Assembly (NCBI RefSeq): GCF_000478195.2
Contig: NZ_AUZM01000021.1
Coordinates: 27,623-91,622, forward strand
Direction of reading: 5' to 3'
DNA from: Lyngbya aestuarii BL J
Lineage (GTDB): Bacteria > Cyanobacteriota > Cyanobacteriia > Cyanobacteriales > Microcoleaceae
Length of the DNA stretch: 64,000 nucleotides
The notes under the pieces were generated by a model, which searched no databases, was not told the origin of the DNA, and saw only the letters and a list, made by a program, of their open reading frames with translations. Of the stretch, positions 17,207 through 26,457 are shown in pieces; within the stretch, counting starts at the first letter, position 1; every line of letters begins with the position of its first letter. Position numbers and translations under genes: made by a program.

Positions 17207-17320
17207 AGTGAACAGTCAACAGTGAATCACCAATTGTCAACGGTGAACAGTCAATAGTGAATGAAAAACTTGATCACTGAGAGCTGATAACACTGAAAAA
17301 CTGTTCACTGTAAGTTGTAA
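17207..17320 (+). repeat. Short direct and inverted repeats between ado and aar
   Basis: Two near-identical units, GTGAACAGTCAACAGTGAAT (17208-17227) and GTGAACAGTCAATAGTGAAT (17243-17262), are followed by a diverged inverted copy containing CTGTTCACTG near 17299. Such CAGT/ACTG-rich repeats are scattered in filamentous cyanobacterial genomes. Transcribed, the direct and inverted copies could pair. Confidence 0.65.
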
Positions 17321-17398
17321 ACAGCCAAAGCGGCTCACCGACATCCAGCCCTCGCTCAAGTTACAATCTAAAATCTATTTAAAGTGTAGTGACGGACT

Positions 17399-18424
17399 AT
17401 GTTTGGTTTAATTGGTCATCTGACAAGTTTGGAACACGCCCAGTTGGTTGCTAAAGACTTGGGTTATCCAGAATATGCCGATCAAGGGTTGGATTTTTGG
17501 TGCAGTGCGCCTCCCCAAATTGTGGATGAAATTAAGGTGACAAGCGTTACAGGCCAAGTTATCGAAGGCCGTTATGTTGAATCCTGTTTCCTACCCGAAA
17601 TGTTAGCCAGTCGTCGCATTAAAGCCGCGACACGCAAGATCATTAATGCGATGGCTCATGCTCAAAAACACGGCATTAATATCACCGCCTTGGGTGGATT
17701 CTCCTCGATCATTTTTGAGAATTTTAACTTAGAGAAGATTAAGCAAGTCCGCAATATCAAGCTAGAGTTTGAGCGGTTTACAACCGGAAATACCCACACC
17801 GCTTACATTATTTGCAGTCAAGTTGAACAAATGGCGCCGAAGTTGGGAATTGATTTATCCAAAGCGACAGTTGCAGTTTGTGGCGCGACAGGAGATATTG
17901 GCAGTGCGGTTTGTCGCTGGCTTAACCAACGAACTCAGGTGGGAGAATTGTTATTGATTGCTCGCGATCGCGAACGCTTACAAAACCTGCAAGGCGAACT
18001 CGGACGAGGCAAAATCTTAGGGCTAGAAGAAGCACTTCCCCAGGCTGATGTGGTGGTTTGGGTGGCGAGTATGCCCAAAGGGGTAGAGCTCGATCCGACG
18101 ACCTTAAAGCAACCCTGTTTGCTAATTGATGGGGGTTATCCGAAGAATATGGCGACTAAACTTCAACACCCCGGCGTTCACATCTTAGAAGGCGGTATTG
18201 TGGAACATTCTCTCGATATTGACTGGAGAATTATGAAAATTGTCAATATGCAAGTTCCCGCCCGTCAACTGTTTGCCTGTTTTGCAGAGTCGATGTTGCT
18301 GGAGTTTGAAAAAATTTACACCAATTTTTCTTGGGGGCGCAATCAAATCACTGTTGACAAAATGGATCTGATCGGTCGAGTCTCGATTAAACACGGATTT
18401 AAACCCTTACTGCTTTCCCTTTAA
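17399..18424 (+). CDS. aar: Long-chain acyl-ACP reductase (alkane synthesis)
   Basis: AAR reduces fatty acyl-ACP to fatty aldehyde with NADPH through a thioester intermediate, and hands it to ADO. The 341-residue protein begins with the family [10 protein letters not shown]. It has a Rossmann NADPH site, [11 protein letters not shown] (161-171), and the catalytic cysteine at position 294 in [10 protein letters not shown], the position of the active cysteine of the characterised cyanobacterial enzyme. It is paired with ado upstream in the conserved order. The gene commonly found next (accA) is absent here; a repeat element and convergent argG follow. Confidence 0.96.
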   Translation: MFGLIGHLTSLEHAQLVAKDLGYPEYADQGLDFWCSAPPQIVDEIKVTSVTGQVIEGRYVESCFLPEMLASRRIKAATRKIINAMAHAQKHGINITALGGFSSIIFENFNLEKIKQVRNIKLEFERFTTGNTHTAYIICSQVEQMAPKLGIDLSKATVAVCGATGDIGSAVCRWLNQRTQVGELLLIARDRERLQNLQGELGRGKILGLEEALPQADVVVWVASMPKGVELDPTTLKQPCLLIDGGYPKNMATKLQHPGVHILEGGIVEHSLDIDWRIMKIVNMQVPARQLFACFAESMLLEFEKIYTNFSWGRNQITVDKMDLIGRVSIKHGFKPLLLSL

Positions 18425-18440
18425 AGACAGTAACCCGTAT

Positions 18441-18590
18441 TGTAAGGGCGGGTTCCACCGAGATGTATATTGATCGCCAATCTGTATCAACCCCTCACCG
18501 TCACCCGTGGGAAAGGCTGTTAATGTGTTGAGTGGGTTCAGATCGGTTGTTGCTAAAAACACATACATTTTCGCGGAACCCGCCCCTACA
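18441..18590. repeat. 150-bp MITE-like element with 16-bp imperfect terminal inverted repeats
   Basis: TGTAAGGGCGGGTTCC (18441-18456) and GGAACCCGCCCCTACA (18575-18590) are inverted repeats with one mismatch, bounding 150 bases with no coding content. The end TGTAGGGGCGGGTTCC is a recurring sequence in oscillatorian genomes by my recollection. A related short GTAGGGGC hairpin occurs at 45059. It may be a non-autonomous mobile element, a REP-like element, or a large hairpin terminator between convergent aar and argG. Confidence 0.6.
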
Positions 18591-18657
18591 AAATAACGAT
18601 CAGGGCGGGCTTATTAATGTTGTTTGTCGGAGATCTAAATGTAGGCTGAATTTGCCC

Positions 18658-19860
18658 TTACTGTCTCAGTTTCTCAGACCACACTCGTGTCGGTAATCCC
18701 CAAATATAGATAAACCCTTCAGCCGCTTTGTGATCGAAGACATCTTCTGATCCATAAGTTGCCAAATCCATGCTATAGAGGGAATTTGCAGATTGACGCC
18801 CAACCATGATTGCATTGCCTTTAAACAATTTCACCCGCACGATTCCAGTCACTCTTTCTTGCGTCTGCTGAACAAAGGCATCGAGCGCTCCTTTCAACGG
18901 GCTAAACCACAAACCATTGTAAACAAGCTGGCTATAGGTTTCTTCAATTCCCCGCTTATAGCGCGTCACATCTGCCGTTAAGGTTAAACTTTCTAGATCC
19001 CGATGAGCATGAATTAACACCGTCATCGCCGGACATTCATAAATCTCGCGAGACTTAATCCCGACTAAACGGTTTTCAATCATGTCAATTCGTCCAACGC
19101 CATGATTACCTGACATTTCATTCAGCTTGGTAATCAAAGCGACTCCGCCCAGAAATTCTCCGTTTAAACTGACGGGAATCCCTTTTTCAAAGCCAATTTC
19201 TACATATTCTGGCTCGTTGGGTGTGTCTTCAATGGCTTTGGTGAGGCGATAGACATCTTTGGGGGCTTCTACCCAAGGATCTTCAAGTGGCCCGGCTTCG
19301 ATTGCCATTCCCAACAAATTGCGATCTAAGCTATAGGGAGAGGACTTTTTCACCGGAGACTGAATTCCGCATTTTTCCCCATAAGCAATGGTTTCTTCCC
19401 GACTCATTCCCCATTCCCGGGCGGGAGCGAGAATTTTGAGTTTCGGGTTGAGTGCGGTAATTGAAACATCAAAGCGCACCTGATCATTTCCCTTTCCGGT
19501 ACACCCGTGAGCAATCGCATCCGCCCCATATTTTTCGGCAGCTTCGACTAAAATTTGAGCAATCAGTGGACGAGCCAAAGCCGTTGAGAGGGGATAGCGA
19601 TTTTCATAAAACGCATTGGCTTGAATGGCGGGAAAGGCGAACTCGTTGACAAATCTCTCCCGCACATCAATTACAAGAGATTCCTCGGCACCCGAATCAA
19701 GTGCTTTTTGCTTAATCGGTTCGAGTTCATCTCCCTGTCCTAAGTCAGCGGCTAGCGTGATGACTCCTTCGACTCCAAACTCATTTTTTAAATAGGGAAT
19801 ACAGACAGAGGTATCGACTCCACCGGAATAGGCTAATACAGCTTTCGTAGCGCGACCCAT
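18658..19860 (-). CDS. argG: Argininosuccinate synthase
   Basis: ArgG joins citrulline and aspartate with ATP to form argininosuccinate in arginine synthesis. With the ATG at 19860 it is 400 residues, the family norm; the frame is open further upstream but those 66 codons overlap the end of the UbiA gene and look like spacer. Seen motifs: the ATP P-loop [10 protein letters not shown] near the start, [14 protein letters not shown] (citrulline/ATP region), [11 protein letters not shown], and [21 protein letters not shown]. An AGGAG lies 12 bases upstream of this start. It is convergent with aar. Confidence 0.96.
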   Translation of the reverse strand: MGRATKAVLAYSGGVDTSVCIPYLKNEFGVEGVITLAADLGQGDELEPIKQKALDSGAEESLVIDVRERFVNEFAFPAIQANAFYENRYPLSTALARPLIAQILVEAAEKYGADAIAHGCTGKGNDQVRFDVSITALNPKLKILAPAREWGMSREETIAYGEKCGIQSPVKKSSPYSLDRNLLGMAIEAGPLEDPWVEAPKDVYRLTKAIEDTPNEPEYVEIGFEKGIPVSLNGEFLGGVALITKLNEMSGNHGVGRIDMIENRLVGIKSREIYECPAMTVLIHAHRDLESLTLTADVTRYKRGIEETYSQLVYNGLWFSPLKGALDAFVQQTQERVTGIVRVKLFKGNAIMVGRQSANSLYSMDLATYGSEDVFDHKAAEGFIYIWGLPTRVWSEKLRQ

Positions 19861-20003
19861 GAGTTGTTTACTCCTAACACAAGTTAAACTTTCATTATTC
19901 ACCCATTTTTGGCGAGTGGTTGTCAGAGATGATGCAGATTTTTTAATCTCTGGTTTGTCGAGACAAAAATCAAAGGTTAAGCTACGGTGATTATCGTCTC
20001 GAT

Positions 20004-21089
20004 TTAGACAAACAAATGAATGTCTAAATATACAATCGCTAGATAGGCAACTAACCAAATTATTAAGCTTAATTTAATCATCCGATCTTTCAGCACAATC
20101 CGATCCGGTTCTTCTCCAATCGCCAGAACTGTCACCATCCATTTATAGTGCATGACGGCATAGTAAACTATCGGCACCGTGATCACCAGTGAGGGATTTT
20201 TATCTGAGGCAATGGTAAACAACGCATAACACATAATCGTCATGGTTGCGGTGCTATTGAGTAAAGAATCTAGGAAAGGAAGGGTATATTGTTCTAAAAC
20301 AGGACGTTGTTTATTGGCTTGACCGCGTTGATAAAAGAGTTGGAGATAATGTCGATTAATAAGCGGGGTTTGATGGGGTTGAAATTCTGATTCTAAATTT
20401 GATGTTGATTCAGAATTAATATTTTGATTGAGAAGGGCTAACAGTTCGGCTCGGCGTTTGGCAAATCCTAAAAATAGAGTTAGAAAAAACGTACAGAGGG
20501 TAATCCAAGCCGTAGGAATATCGCCTAAAGCATAAATTCCAGCTAAGAGTCGCAAGACAAAACCAAAGGCAATACAACTCACATCAAATAGAGGTTGATT
20601 TTTAAGATGGAGAGAATAAAAGATATTATTGATAGCATAAAGTAATACACAGGTTAAAGTTGCCCATCCTAAATGAGAGGCTCCCACAATTGAAAATGTT
20701 GCTAAAAATAACCCAATACAAAAAGCAGTTTTAATCCTAATTTTACCACTCGCAATTGGGCGAAATCGTTTTTTCGGATGTCGGCGATCTCGTTCTACAT
20801 CTTGAATATCATTAAAGATATAAACGGCTGAGGCCATTGCCGAAAATAAAACAACGGTTAACCCACTCAAAATGATAGACTGAGGTTCTAATAATCGTTC
20901 CCCAAAAATCACCCCCGCTAGACATAAAAGGTTTTTTGTCCATTGATGAGGACGCAATAATTTAATGATCTCTAAACCTTGACTTTGTTGAGACTCTAGA
21001 GAAGAATCACCCTCTTGAATCTCATTGGATTTTGCAGATAAAGAGATTTTTTCTGAATAAGTCTCTTTCATTTTCCAGTCCTCACTCAC
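20004..21089 (-). CDS. UbiA-family prenyltransferase, decaprenyl-phosphate phosphoribosyltransferase-like
   Basis: A 361-residue integral membrane protein of the UbiA superfamily. The N-terminal 40 residues are polar, then about nine helices follow. The signature [12 protein letters not shown] plus the Mg-binding motif [10 protein letters not shown] (NDxxDxxxD) places it with the DPPR-synthase-like branch, which transfers phosphoribose from PRPP to a polyprenyl phosphate, rather than with quinone or chlorophyll prenyltransferases. The second Asp-rich region (about residue 180-200) is less clear ([14 protein letters not shown]). An insert of about 45 residues (about 220-270) separates later helices. 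It lies 44 bases downstream of an SMR-like transporter gene in the same direction, suggesting one operon. Confidence 0.82.
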   Translation of the reverse strand: MSEDWKMKETYSEKISLSAKSNEIQEGDSSLESQQSQGLEIIKLLRPHQWTKNLLCLAGVIFGERLLEPQSIILSGLTVVLFSAMASAVYIFNDIQDVERDRRHPKKRFRPIASGKIRIKTAFCIGLFLATFSIVGASHLGWATLTCVLLYAINNIFYSLHLKNQPLFDVSCIAFGFVLRLLAGIYALGDIPTAWITLCTFFLTLFLGFAKRRAELLALLNQNINSESTSNLESEFQPHQTPLINRHYLQLFYQRGQANKQRPVLEQYTLPFLDSLLNSTATMTIMCYALFTIASDKNPSLVITVPIVYYAVMHYKWMVTVLAIGEEPDRIVLKDRMIKLSLIIWLVAYLAIVYLDIHLFV

Positions 21090-21133
21090 ACCACTGACAT
21101 TTCGTTAAGAGAGAATCATAATCCTGGTATTTC

Positions 21134-21484
21134 TTAACGTGACATGATTATAATCCCTGCGAGGATCATTCCTAACCCTATCCATTGATTAATTTCCAAT
21201 CGTTCCCCAAAGAACCAAACCCCCGCCAGCACAATTAAACCAAATCCAATTGAAGCAAAAACGGGATAAGCGACAGAAACGGGCAATTTTTCTAAGGCTT
21301 TGGCGTATAAAATCACGTTAATACCATAAACCCCTAATCCAGCAAGAAACCAAGGAGACAACAGTAAGCCGAGAAGACTAGAATCTGTGGCAACTAAACG
21401 GGATTTTTTCAGGAGTAAACTCCCCATCGAGTTATTGATCGCAGCGATCAAAACAAAAGCCCAACCACTGAGATTTAAGTTCAT
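21134..21484 (-). CDS. Small four-helix SMR/EamA-like transporter
   Basis: A 116-residue protein made of four hydrophobic helices, like small multidrug resistance proteins and the ArnE/ArnF flippase subunits. Recognisable pieces are KALEKLPVSVAYPVFASIGFG (helix 3 region, pattern P-x-x-x-A-Y-P) and the closing IGLGMILAGIIIMSR. The membrane-embedded Glu of EmrE near the first helix is not seen (LIAAINNSMGS is found instead), arguing against drug/proton antiport and for a lipid-linked substrate. It is directly upstream of the UbiA gene. I infer a flippase role for polyprenyl-phosphate-sugar, unproven. Confidence 0.8.
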   Translation of the reverse strand: MNLNLSGWAFVLIAAINNSMGSLLLKKSRLVATDSSLLGLLLSPWFLAGLGVYGINVILYAKALEKLPVSVAYPVFASIGFGLIVLAGVWFFGERLEINQWIGLGMILAGIIIMSR

Positions 21485-21705
21485 ATCATTGCCTCATTTT
21501 TAATTAGGTTAGCACTCTTTTTAGTTTTGGTTTAATGAAGTCAAATATCCGATAGAAACAACAGTAAAAAGATTAAATCTAGTGAAATTTGATGTCAACC
21601 TTAACCCCTTCAGGTGATTCTGACCCTAAAATTAACCTGATAAAAACAGTGAAAAACTGCTGTTAGCCAGAGACTAGCAGCTAGTAAGACTTTAATGACA
21701 ATTCT

Positions 21706-24700
21706 CTAACTGGTTATTGGGTTTGAGAAAGGATTCTGAAACATCTCTATTGTTTTATTCAGAAAAGACAAAAGAGAATCAGTAGATCTCAAGTTAAAAA
21801 AAAAGTTTCCCCGTAAATTTTCTTCCCAAGTGACTGTTCTTTGTTGATAGTCTTCGCGATCTGAAGGATAAATCGGTGGAACCCGAACATGAAGCGATCG
21901 CGCTAACAGTAACCAACGCTGATTATTGGTAATATAACCAATTTCAACCAGATAATCGCGATCACTCATCGGTACAGAAATATGCCATTCACGCGCCAGT
22001 TCATCACACTCATAAAACTCAACACTATAAGGATCTTGAGTATCGAGATCAATCTCTGTCACATCACACACCCGTAAGGCGAGTTGTTTTCCTCCTTGTT
22101 GGCGTAACTTTTCTCGATCTTCATTGGGAATATCCCAATACACATAAATAAAGTTGGGATCAATTGGTAAAAGAACAATTTTTGTTTCACCATAACCTTC
22201 TGGTAACTTAGGCAACCCTTCATCGACTACTGCCAATTGTTCAGTTGTCTCTGACTGTCCGAGATTAAATTTAGTTGCCGCAATATTAGACTGAGTTTCA
22301 TCCTCTGAAAGCGTTTCTGCCGCCGAGGTTGAGGCTTTTTTTGCTGGTTCTTCTACTAACTGAGGACTTTCTATGGAAAATATTTCCACCTTCTGAACCG
22401 ACTTCGGTTGTTCTAGTTTTGGAGAACTTATATTCGGTTTTCTTGTCGTTTTAACTGTTTCTGTTGAGGGAATATTTTGATCTAATTCTTGATGTTTAAC
22501 TGATGTAGATGGGGGTTCGATCACAGCAGTTTCTTCTGTTGAAATCACGTCTAAACCCGATTGAGTTTGCGGTTGTTCAACATCCGTAATTGTCTCTGTT
22601 TCTTCTGGGTGATCTTCTAGAGAAGGTTCAATTTGATCAGTCGGTTCAGCCGTTTCTTCTTCCGGTTGATCAACGGGTTCATCCTCAGCTTCATCAGTTG
22701 TTTCTGGGGGGGTTTCTGGCCAAGGAAAATCCCAGGGAAAGTGAATATAAGTGGAACGAACTAACTTTAACCAACGACCTTCTTCTGTCACGTAGCCGAT
22801 TTCTGCAATATAATCCCGTTGTTTCATCGGCACATGGATATATAACTCTTTAGCCGACTCCTCACATTCATACTCTTGTAAGCTGTGAGGCTTTTGAACA
22901 TCCATGTCGATAAAGGTCACATCGTAGAAACGCAGTGCAAACTGTTGTCCTCCCTGTTGACGGATTTGCTGTCTATCTTCGTCGAGGATATTCCAATAAG
23001 CATAGAGGTTCTCAGGATCATGAAGTTCGAGAACAATCCAGCTTTCGTGATCACTGAGAGAGGATTCTTCCTCTGAAGCCTCTACTGAAGCCTCTACAAT
23101 ACTAGAAGCAACTTCGGAATGTTTGGGTTGCTTTGGGGGATTAGAAGCGGTCACTGTCGCTGGCTGAGAGGTCCCTGTCTGTGGTCGAGGAACATCTGTC
23201 ATTGAACTGATTGTGTCTGTTGTCTGCTTGATGTCTTGGGCGTTGTCTGATTTAGAATCCGAGGCAGAATCTGAACCGTTGTCAATTTCTGGAAAAGCCA
23301 TTCCTGCTATTGCTCCGCCAACTCGCGTAGAACTATCTGCTGTTGAGTCTAGAGTATCAGAAGTTGCCGCACTGATGTTTTCTATTTCTGGAGTTTCAGT
23401 GTGTAAAGACTGATCGACAATGGCTTCACTCGCCTCTACTGGGGCTTCTATCTCGTCTGCTTCTTGGGGTTCGTTGACAGTATCGAGAGATTCTGTACTC
23501 ACTCTCGACGCCACTCCACCTGTTAAGGCAACATTTCCGGGTTGTGTTAAATTGTCTGTTAAGTTTTCTGTTAAACTTTCTGTGGTTTTTTCTTCTTTTT
23601 CTGCAAGATTAGTGATGATTTCTGGAGGTTTAATCTGATCTTCTTCTAACGTCTTTACCAGTTCCGCGATCGCAAAATCAATGGTAAGTTCTTCAGATTC
23701 AATATTTTTGAATTGATCGTCTTGTGTTTCGGTTTCTGAGTCTAATTCTGAGTCTAAAATTATAGGTTCTGAGTCTAAGATTATCGATTTGGCTAAGGTT
23801 TGAGTAGATTTTACCTGATCAATCTGATTCTTGTCTGATTCTGGAGTGACTGATAGTGTTAAACTAGGTTCGGTTTCTTCAATGTGATTATTTTGTTGTT
23901 CTGCTAACGGTTCATTTTCTACTGCTGAAAATATGACTTCTTCTTCCTGAACTTCTGTAAGATTTTTATTTTTTTCTTGAGTTTCATCAAGATGATTGAC
24001 TTCTAAGACCTCATTCTCAACTTCTGAAACATCCTCTATTTTTTCTTCTGTATCGTGCCAAAGATCTGCTTCTAAGTCGTGATCTTGATAACGTTCTATC
24101 ACTTGATTATCAAGAACAACAAACGGTTCAGCCCTAATGTTTGCAAGGATTGGTTCTTGGTTCTCTTGGGTTGAAACTTCTTCTAAATTTTCTGGAGTCT
24201 CGTTAATCTTCTCGTCTTCTGAGTGATTAAATTGAGAACTTTCTTCTAACGATTTATCCTCGATTTTTGCACTATTCGTCACTTCTAAAATCGAAGGATA
24301 TGAAACAGAATCAGTCTCAGAAATCGTTTGTGTTGCTGAATGAGTAGTTTCTAACGCTTGATTTTTCGATTGAGAAGTGGTGGATAAAGGTTGATTATTT
24401 TTAGTAATCGGTTCAGACTTGGAAGAACGATTTCTTAGCATCCAAACTGAAACCCAACCAAATAGAATTAAGATCGGTATTAATCCCCATAACCCAATCG
24501 GTATTTGTGGAACTTCCGAGTTAGCAGGTTGTTGAGTTTGTGGATATTCTTCGATGGGGCGATTAGACTGTTGAGAGATAATTGTCGAGGAAATGTTGAT
24601 CGGGCGATTCATAACGGGGGAAACAGTCGGACTCATTGCTATTGTATCCGTTAGATGGGTTGAGATTGCCCAATTTGAAGTCGATTGTTCAATCTCCAAG

Positions 24701-24885
24701 AAAGCCAGTTTTGTCTCGACTGCTGACACCGGGGTTATGTGAGTCAACCCTAAAAAAGCTTGAGGTCTAAAAACCAGATCTTGATCCGCCAACTCACTGT
24801 ATTGATCAAGCGGAAAAGAGTCTGCTAAAAAGTAGAGTCGCGTTTGTGGCATCACGGGAAGATTAAGGTGATCGGGGTTTAGCAC
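21706..24885 (-). CDS. Giant acidic membrane-anchored protein with two DUF4912 domains
   Basis: A 1059-residue protein. Residues about 1-125 are a non-cytoplasmic-looking N-terminus, and about 130-150 form one membrane helix (IPIGLWGLIPILILFGWVSVWML pattern) followed by basic residues. About 155-610 is a highly acidic, Thr/Ser/Glu-rich low-complexity stretch. DUF4912 domain one lies at about 615-715 (ENLYAYWNI, RQQGGQQFALR, YIAEIGYV) and domain two at about 905-1005 (NFIYVYWDI, LRQQGGKQLALR, YLVEIGYI), joined by another acidic linker. The repeats share the order AYW/VYW-D...R-QQGG...LR-x-x-DVT...AEIGY. DUF4912 proteins occur across cyanobacteria, without a known function. The linkers suggest a flexible tether. 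Confidence 0.85.
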   Translation of the reverse strand: MLNPDHLNLPVMPQTRLYFLADSFPLDQYSELADQDLVFRPQAFLGLTHITPVSAVETKLAFLEIEQSTSNWAISTHLTDTIAMSPTVSPVMNRPINISSTIISQQSNRPIEEYPQTQQPANSEVPQIPIGLWGLIPILILFGWVSVWMLRNRSSKSEPITKNNQPLSTTSQSKNQALETTHSATQTISETDSVSYPSILEVTNSAKIEDKSLEESSQFNHSEDEKINETPENLEEVSTQENQEPILANIRAEPFVVLDNQVIERYQDHDLEADLWHDTEEKIEDVSEVENEVLEVNHLDETQEKNKNLTEVQEEEVIFSAVENEPLAEQQNNHIEETEPSLTLSVTPESDKNQIDQVKSTQTLAKSIILDSEPIILDSELDSETETQDDQFKNIESEELTIDFAIAELVKTLEEDQIKPPEIITNLAEKEEKTTESLTENLTDNLTQPGNVALTGGVASRVSTESLDTVNEPQEADEIEAPVEASEAIVDQSLHTETPEIENISAATSDTLDSTADSSTRVGGAIAGMAFPEIDNGSDSASDSKSDNAQDIKQTTDTISSMTDVPRPQTGTSQPATVTASNPPKQPKHSEVASSIVEASVEASEEESSLSDHESWIVLELHDPENLYAYWNILDEDRQQIRQQGGQQFALRFYDVTFIDMDVQKPHSLQEYECEESAKELYIHVPMKQRDYIAEIGYVTEEGRWLKLVRSTYIHFPWDFPWPETPPETTDEAEDEPVDQPEEETAEPTDQIEPSLEDHPEETETITDVEQPQTQSGLDVISTEETAVIEPPSTSVKHQELDQNIPSTETVKTTRKPNISSPKLEQPKSVQKVEIFSIESPQLVEEPAKKASTSAAETLSEDETQSNIAATKFNLGQSETTEQLAVVDEGLPKLPEGYGETKIVLLPIDPNFIYVYWDIPNEDREKLRQQGGKQLALRVCDVTEIDLDTQDPYSVEFYECDELAREWHISVPMSDRDYLVEIGYITNNQRWLLLARSLHVRVPPIYPSDREDYQQRTVTWEENLRGNFFFNLRSTDSLLSFLNKTIEMFQNPFSNPITS

Positions 24886-25212
24886 TTCCGAAGCGATCGC
24901 ACTGCTAATTTTACCATCTAAAGGTCATAAAGTCTTGCCTTCTGGCAATGATTTAGAAATATTTTTCTAGAATCTTAACGAAGATACTCAACAGTTATAC
25001 ACCCCGATCTATTGATCTGGGGTGCTTGCTTGATCATTTTTCTGTGGATTCGCCGGATATAGATTGTTCTTGGTTGCGTCTCTTGTTGGGTGTTGCTGTG
25101 TGGAAGATTGTTTTAATATTTTTTTAACAAGTTAAGAACACTAACAAGGGTTAAATATCAACGATGCCAAAAACAACTCTATAAAGACTTCAACTGGATC
25201 AAGTATTGATTT
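24886..25212. other. Spacer with one clear hairpin
   Basis: 327 bases between the DUF4912 gene and the DUF2973 gene. CACCCCGATC-tatt-GATCTGGGGTG lies at about 25000-25024, a stable hairpin without a T tract on either strand immediately after. It may act as an mRNA end or processing site for the DUF2973 transcript. I see no gene. Confidence 0.45.
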
Positions 25213-25524
25213 CTATGACTTTTCCTCTGGTGCTTCTTCGCTTGCATTCGGGGAAGATTGATACAAACTATCGAGTTGAGTACGAGCATCTTGCATTGAG
25301 AAAGAACGCATCACCAGTAACGGCTCTCTAACCATATTACCGGAATCATCGAGGAGTTCAGGATGGTCAGCATTTCTCAAGATACCCGATGAGTCGCGAT
25401 AGGTATTTCGAGGCATGGGAGGTCGCTGAGATTCCATACCCACAACGATCAAACTGTGAATCAAATTACGCACAGCCAGAAATGCAAGAATTGTAAAAGC
25501 AAGGATGTAGATCAAATGTAACAT
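25213..25524 (-). CDS. DUF2973 family small membrane protein
   Basis: A 103-residue protein with one N-terminal membrane helix (about residues 3-28, LIYILAFTILAFLAVRNLI) and a polar C-terminal tail, matching the DUF2973 family restricted to cyanobacteria: the block PRNTYRDSSGILRNADHPELL followed by LLVMRSFSMQDAR is diagnostic by my reading. The tail is acidic. Its usual neighbour, a DUF2605 gene, lies just upstream here (25830-26159), with a 305-base spacer. The function is unknown; a membrane-associated pair is inferred. Confidence 0.85.
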   Translation of the reverse strand: MLHLIYILAFTILAFLAVRNLIHSLIVVGMESQRPPMPRNTYRDSSGILRNADHPELLDDSGNMVREPLLVMRSFSMQDARTQLDSLYQSSPNASEEAPEEKS

Positions 25525-25829
25525 CGTAATTCTCCTTTGAATTTATGAGTCTGCTAGTGGAAGTAACAAAGATTTTTAAAATGAATAATCAGTAAATCAC
25601 AATCGGCTTAACGGTCGTCAACTTAAATCGGCACTATATAGATTTTGACATACTCTTACCCTCACAGACCGGGACTGAGTAATAATATCTATACTCTACA
25701 GATCCAGTCAGAAGACTATTTAGATCACGTACAACCCCGAACCTAGTCAAACAGCTAACTACTCACTTCAATGACTTTGAGTTCATGTCTCCAAAATTGC
25801 TAATTCGACAATTTTCTCCCTCTTAATTC
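25525..25829. other. Spacer between the DUF2605 and DUF2973 genes
   Basis: 305 AT-rich bases. On the minus strand TATATAG near 25635-25640 could be a -10 element for the DUF2973 gene, but no matching -35 is clear. I see no coding frame. Confidence 0.35.
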
Positions 25830-26159
25830 CTAACTTTCCACGCCTTTAGACTGTTCTAAGCGAAAACGAGTAGAAATCTGCCAGCATTCTGTCAGAAGTT
25901 TATGCCAAGGCATTAACACGGTCATTTCCACGCCGACTTGACCATCGGTGGCCTGAAACAAGACTTTAGCCGTTGTTACTTCTTGTTGAGCGTGTTTCAC
26001 CCGCTCTAGCAAATCGATTTGCTGTTTTTCACTCAAAAATGAAATCTCCTCTGTTTCCAGCAGATTCCGTGAACGCTCAAACCAGTATTGAAAATCTTCT
26101 AACAGAGGTTGCAGTATTGTTTTGAGGAGTTCGGGTTCAGGTAGGTTGGGACTGAGCAT
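25830..26159 (-). CDS. DUF2605 family protein
   Basis: A 109-residue soluble helical protein of the cyanobacterial DUF2605 family. Family features are LLKTILQPLLEDFQYWFERSRNLLE near the start and a central EKQQIDLLERVKHAQQEV helix. There is no signal peptide or membrane segment. It is upstream of the DUF2973 gene on the same strand, the conserved gene pair in cyanobacteria. The function is unknown. It diverges from thrS. Confidence 0.85.
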   Translation of the reverse strand: MLSPNLPEPELLKTILQPLLEDFQYWFERSRNLLETEEISFLSEKQQIDLLERVKHAQQEVTTAKVLFQATDGQVGVEMTVLMPWHKLLTECWQISTRFRLEQSKGVES

Positions 26160-26276
26160 GAATCGTTGTTCTGCGACTTACTAACATCTAATCTTAACAC
26201 TCTTTAAGTTTTGTAACATTTTTTTTAAGAAATCTTTCATAATACCGACTTTTTTCCAGGAGTCGGGATCACAAGT

Positions 26277-26314
26277 CAAGCGTCTATCTGGGGTTGAGTG
26301 CAAGCGTCTATCTG
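26277..26314. repeat. 14-bp direct repeat upstream of thrS
   Basis: CAAGCGTCTATCTG occurs perfectly at 26277-26290 and 26301-26314 (24-base period). It is a candidate binding site for a tandem regulator or a slipped duplication. Nearby, CCGACT...AGTCGG at about 26246-26266 forms a small hairpin. Confidence 0.55.
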
Positions 26315-26382
26315 TCGATTGTGAGCAAGAATGGTAGGATAAAAGAAAATTGTACCTGTCAAAAACCAGTGAATCGGTAGAG

Positions 26383-26423
26383 TTGGATGGCTCTCTCTAA
26401 AACCCAAACCTAGAGCCACCCAA
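26383..26423 (+). promoter_or_regulatory. Hairpin in the thrS leader
   Basis: TTGGATGGCTCT (26383-26394) and AGAGCCACCCAA (26412-26423) form a 12-base stem with one mismatch and a 17-base loop, ending 34 bases before the thrS start codon. It could affect thrS translation, as ThrRS autoregulation by leader hairpins is known in enterobacteria. A link here is inference. Confidence 0.4.
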
Positions 26424-26457
26424 GCTACAATTTGTCAACAATATACTCCAGTGATCG

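Noticed and set aside
19861..20058. N-terminal extension of argG to 20058
   Set aside because: The extra 66 codons overlap the UbiA gene end and add non-family sequence before the standard ArgG start.
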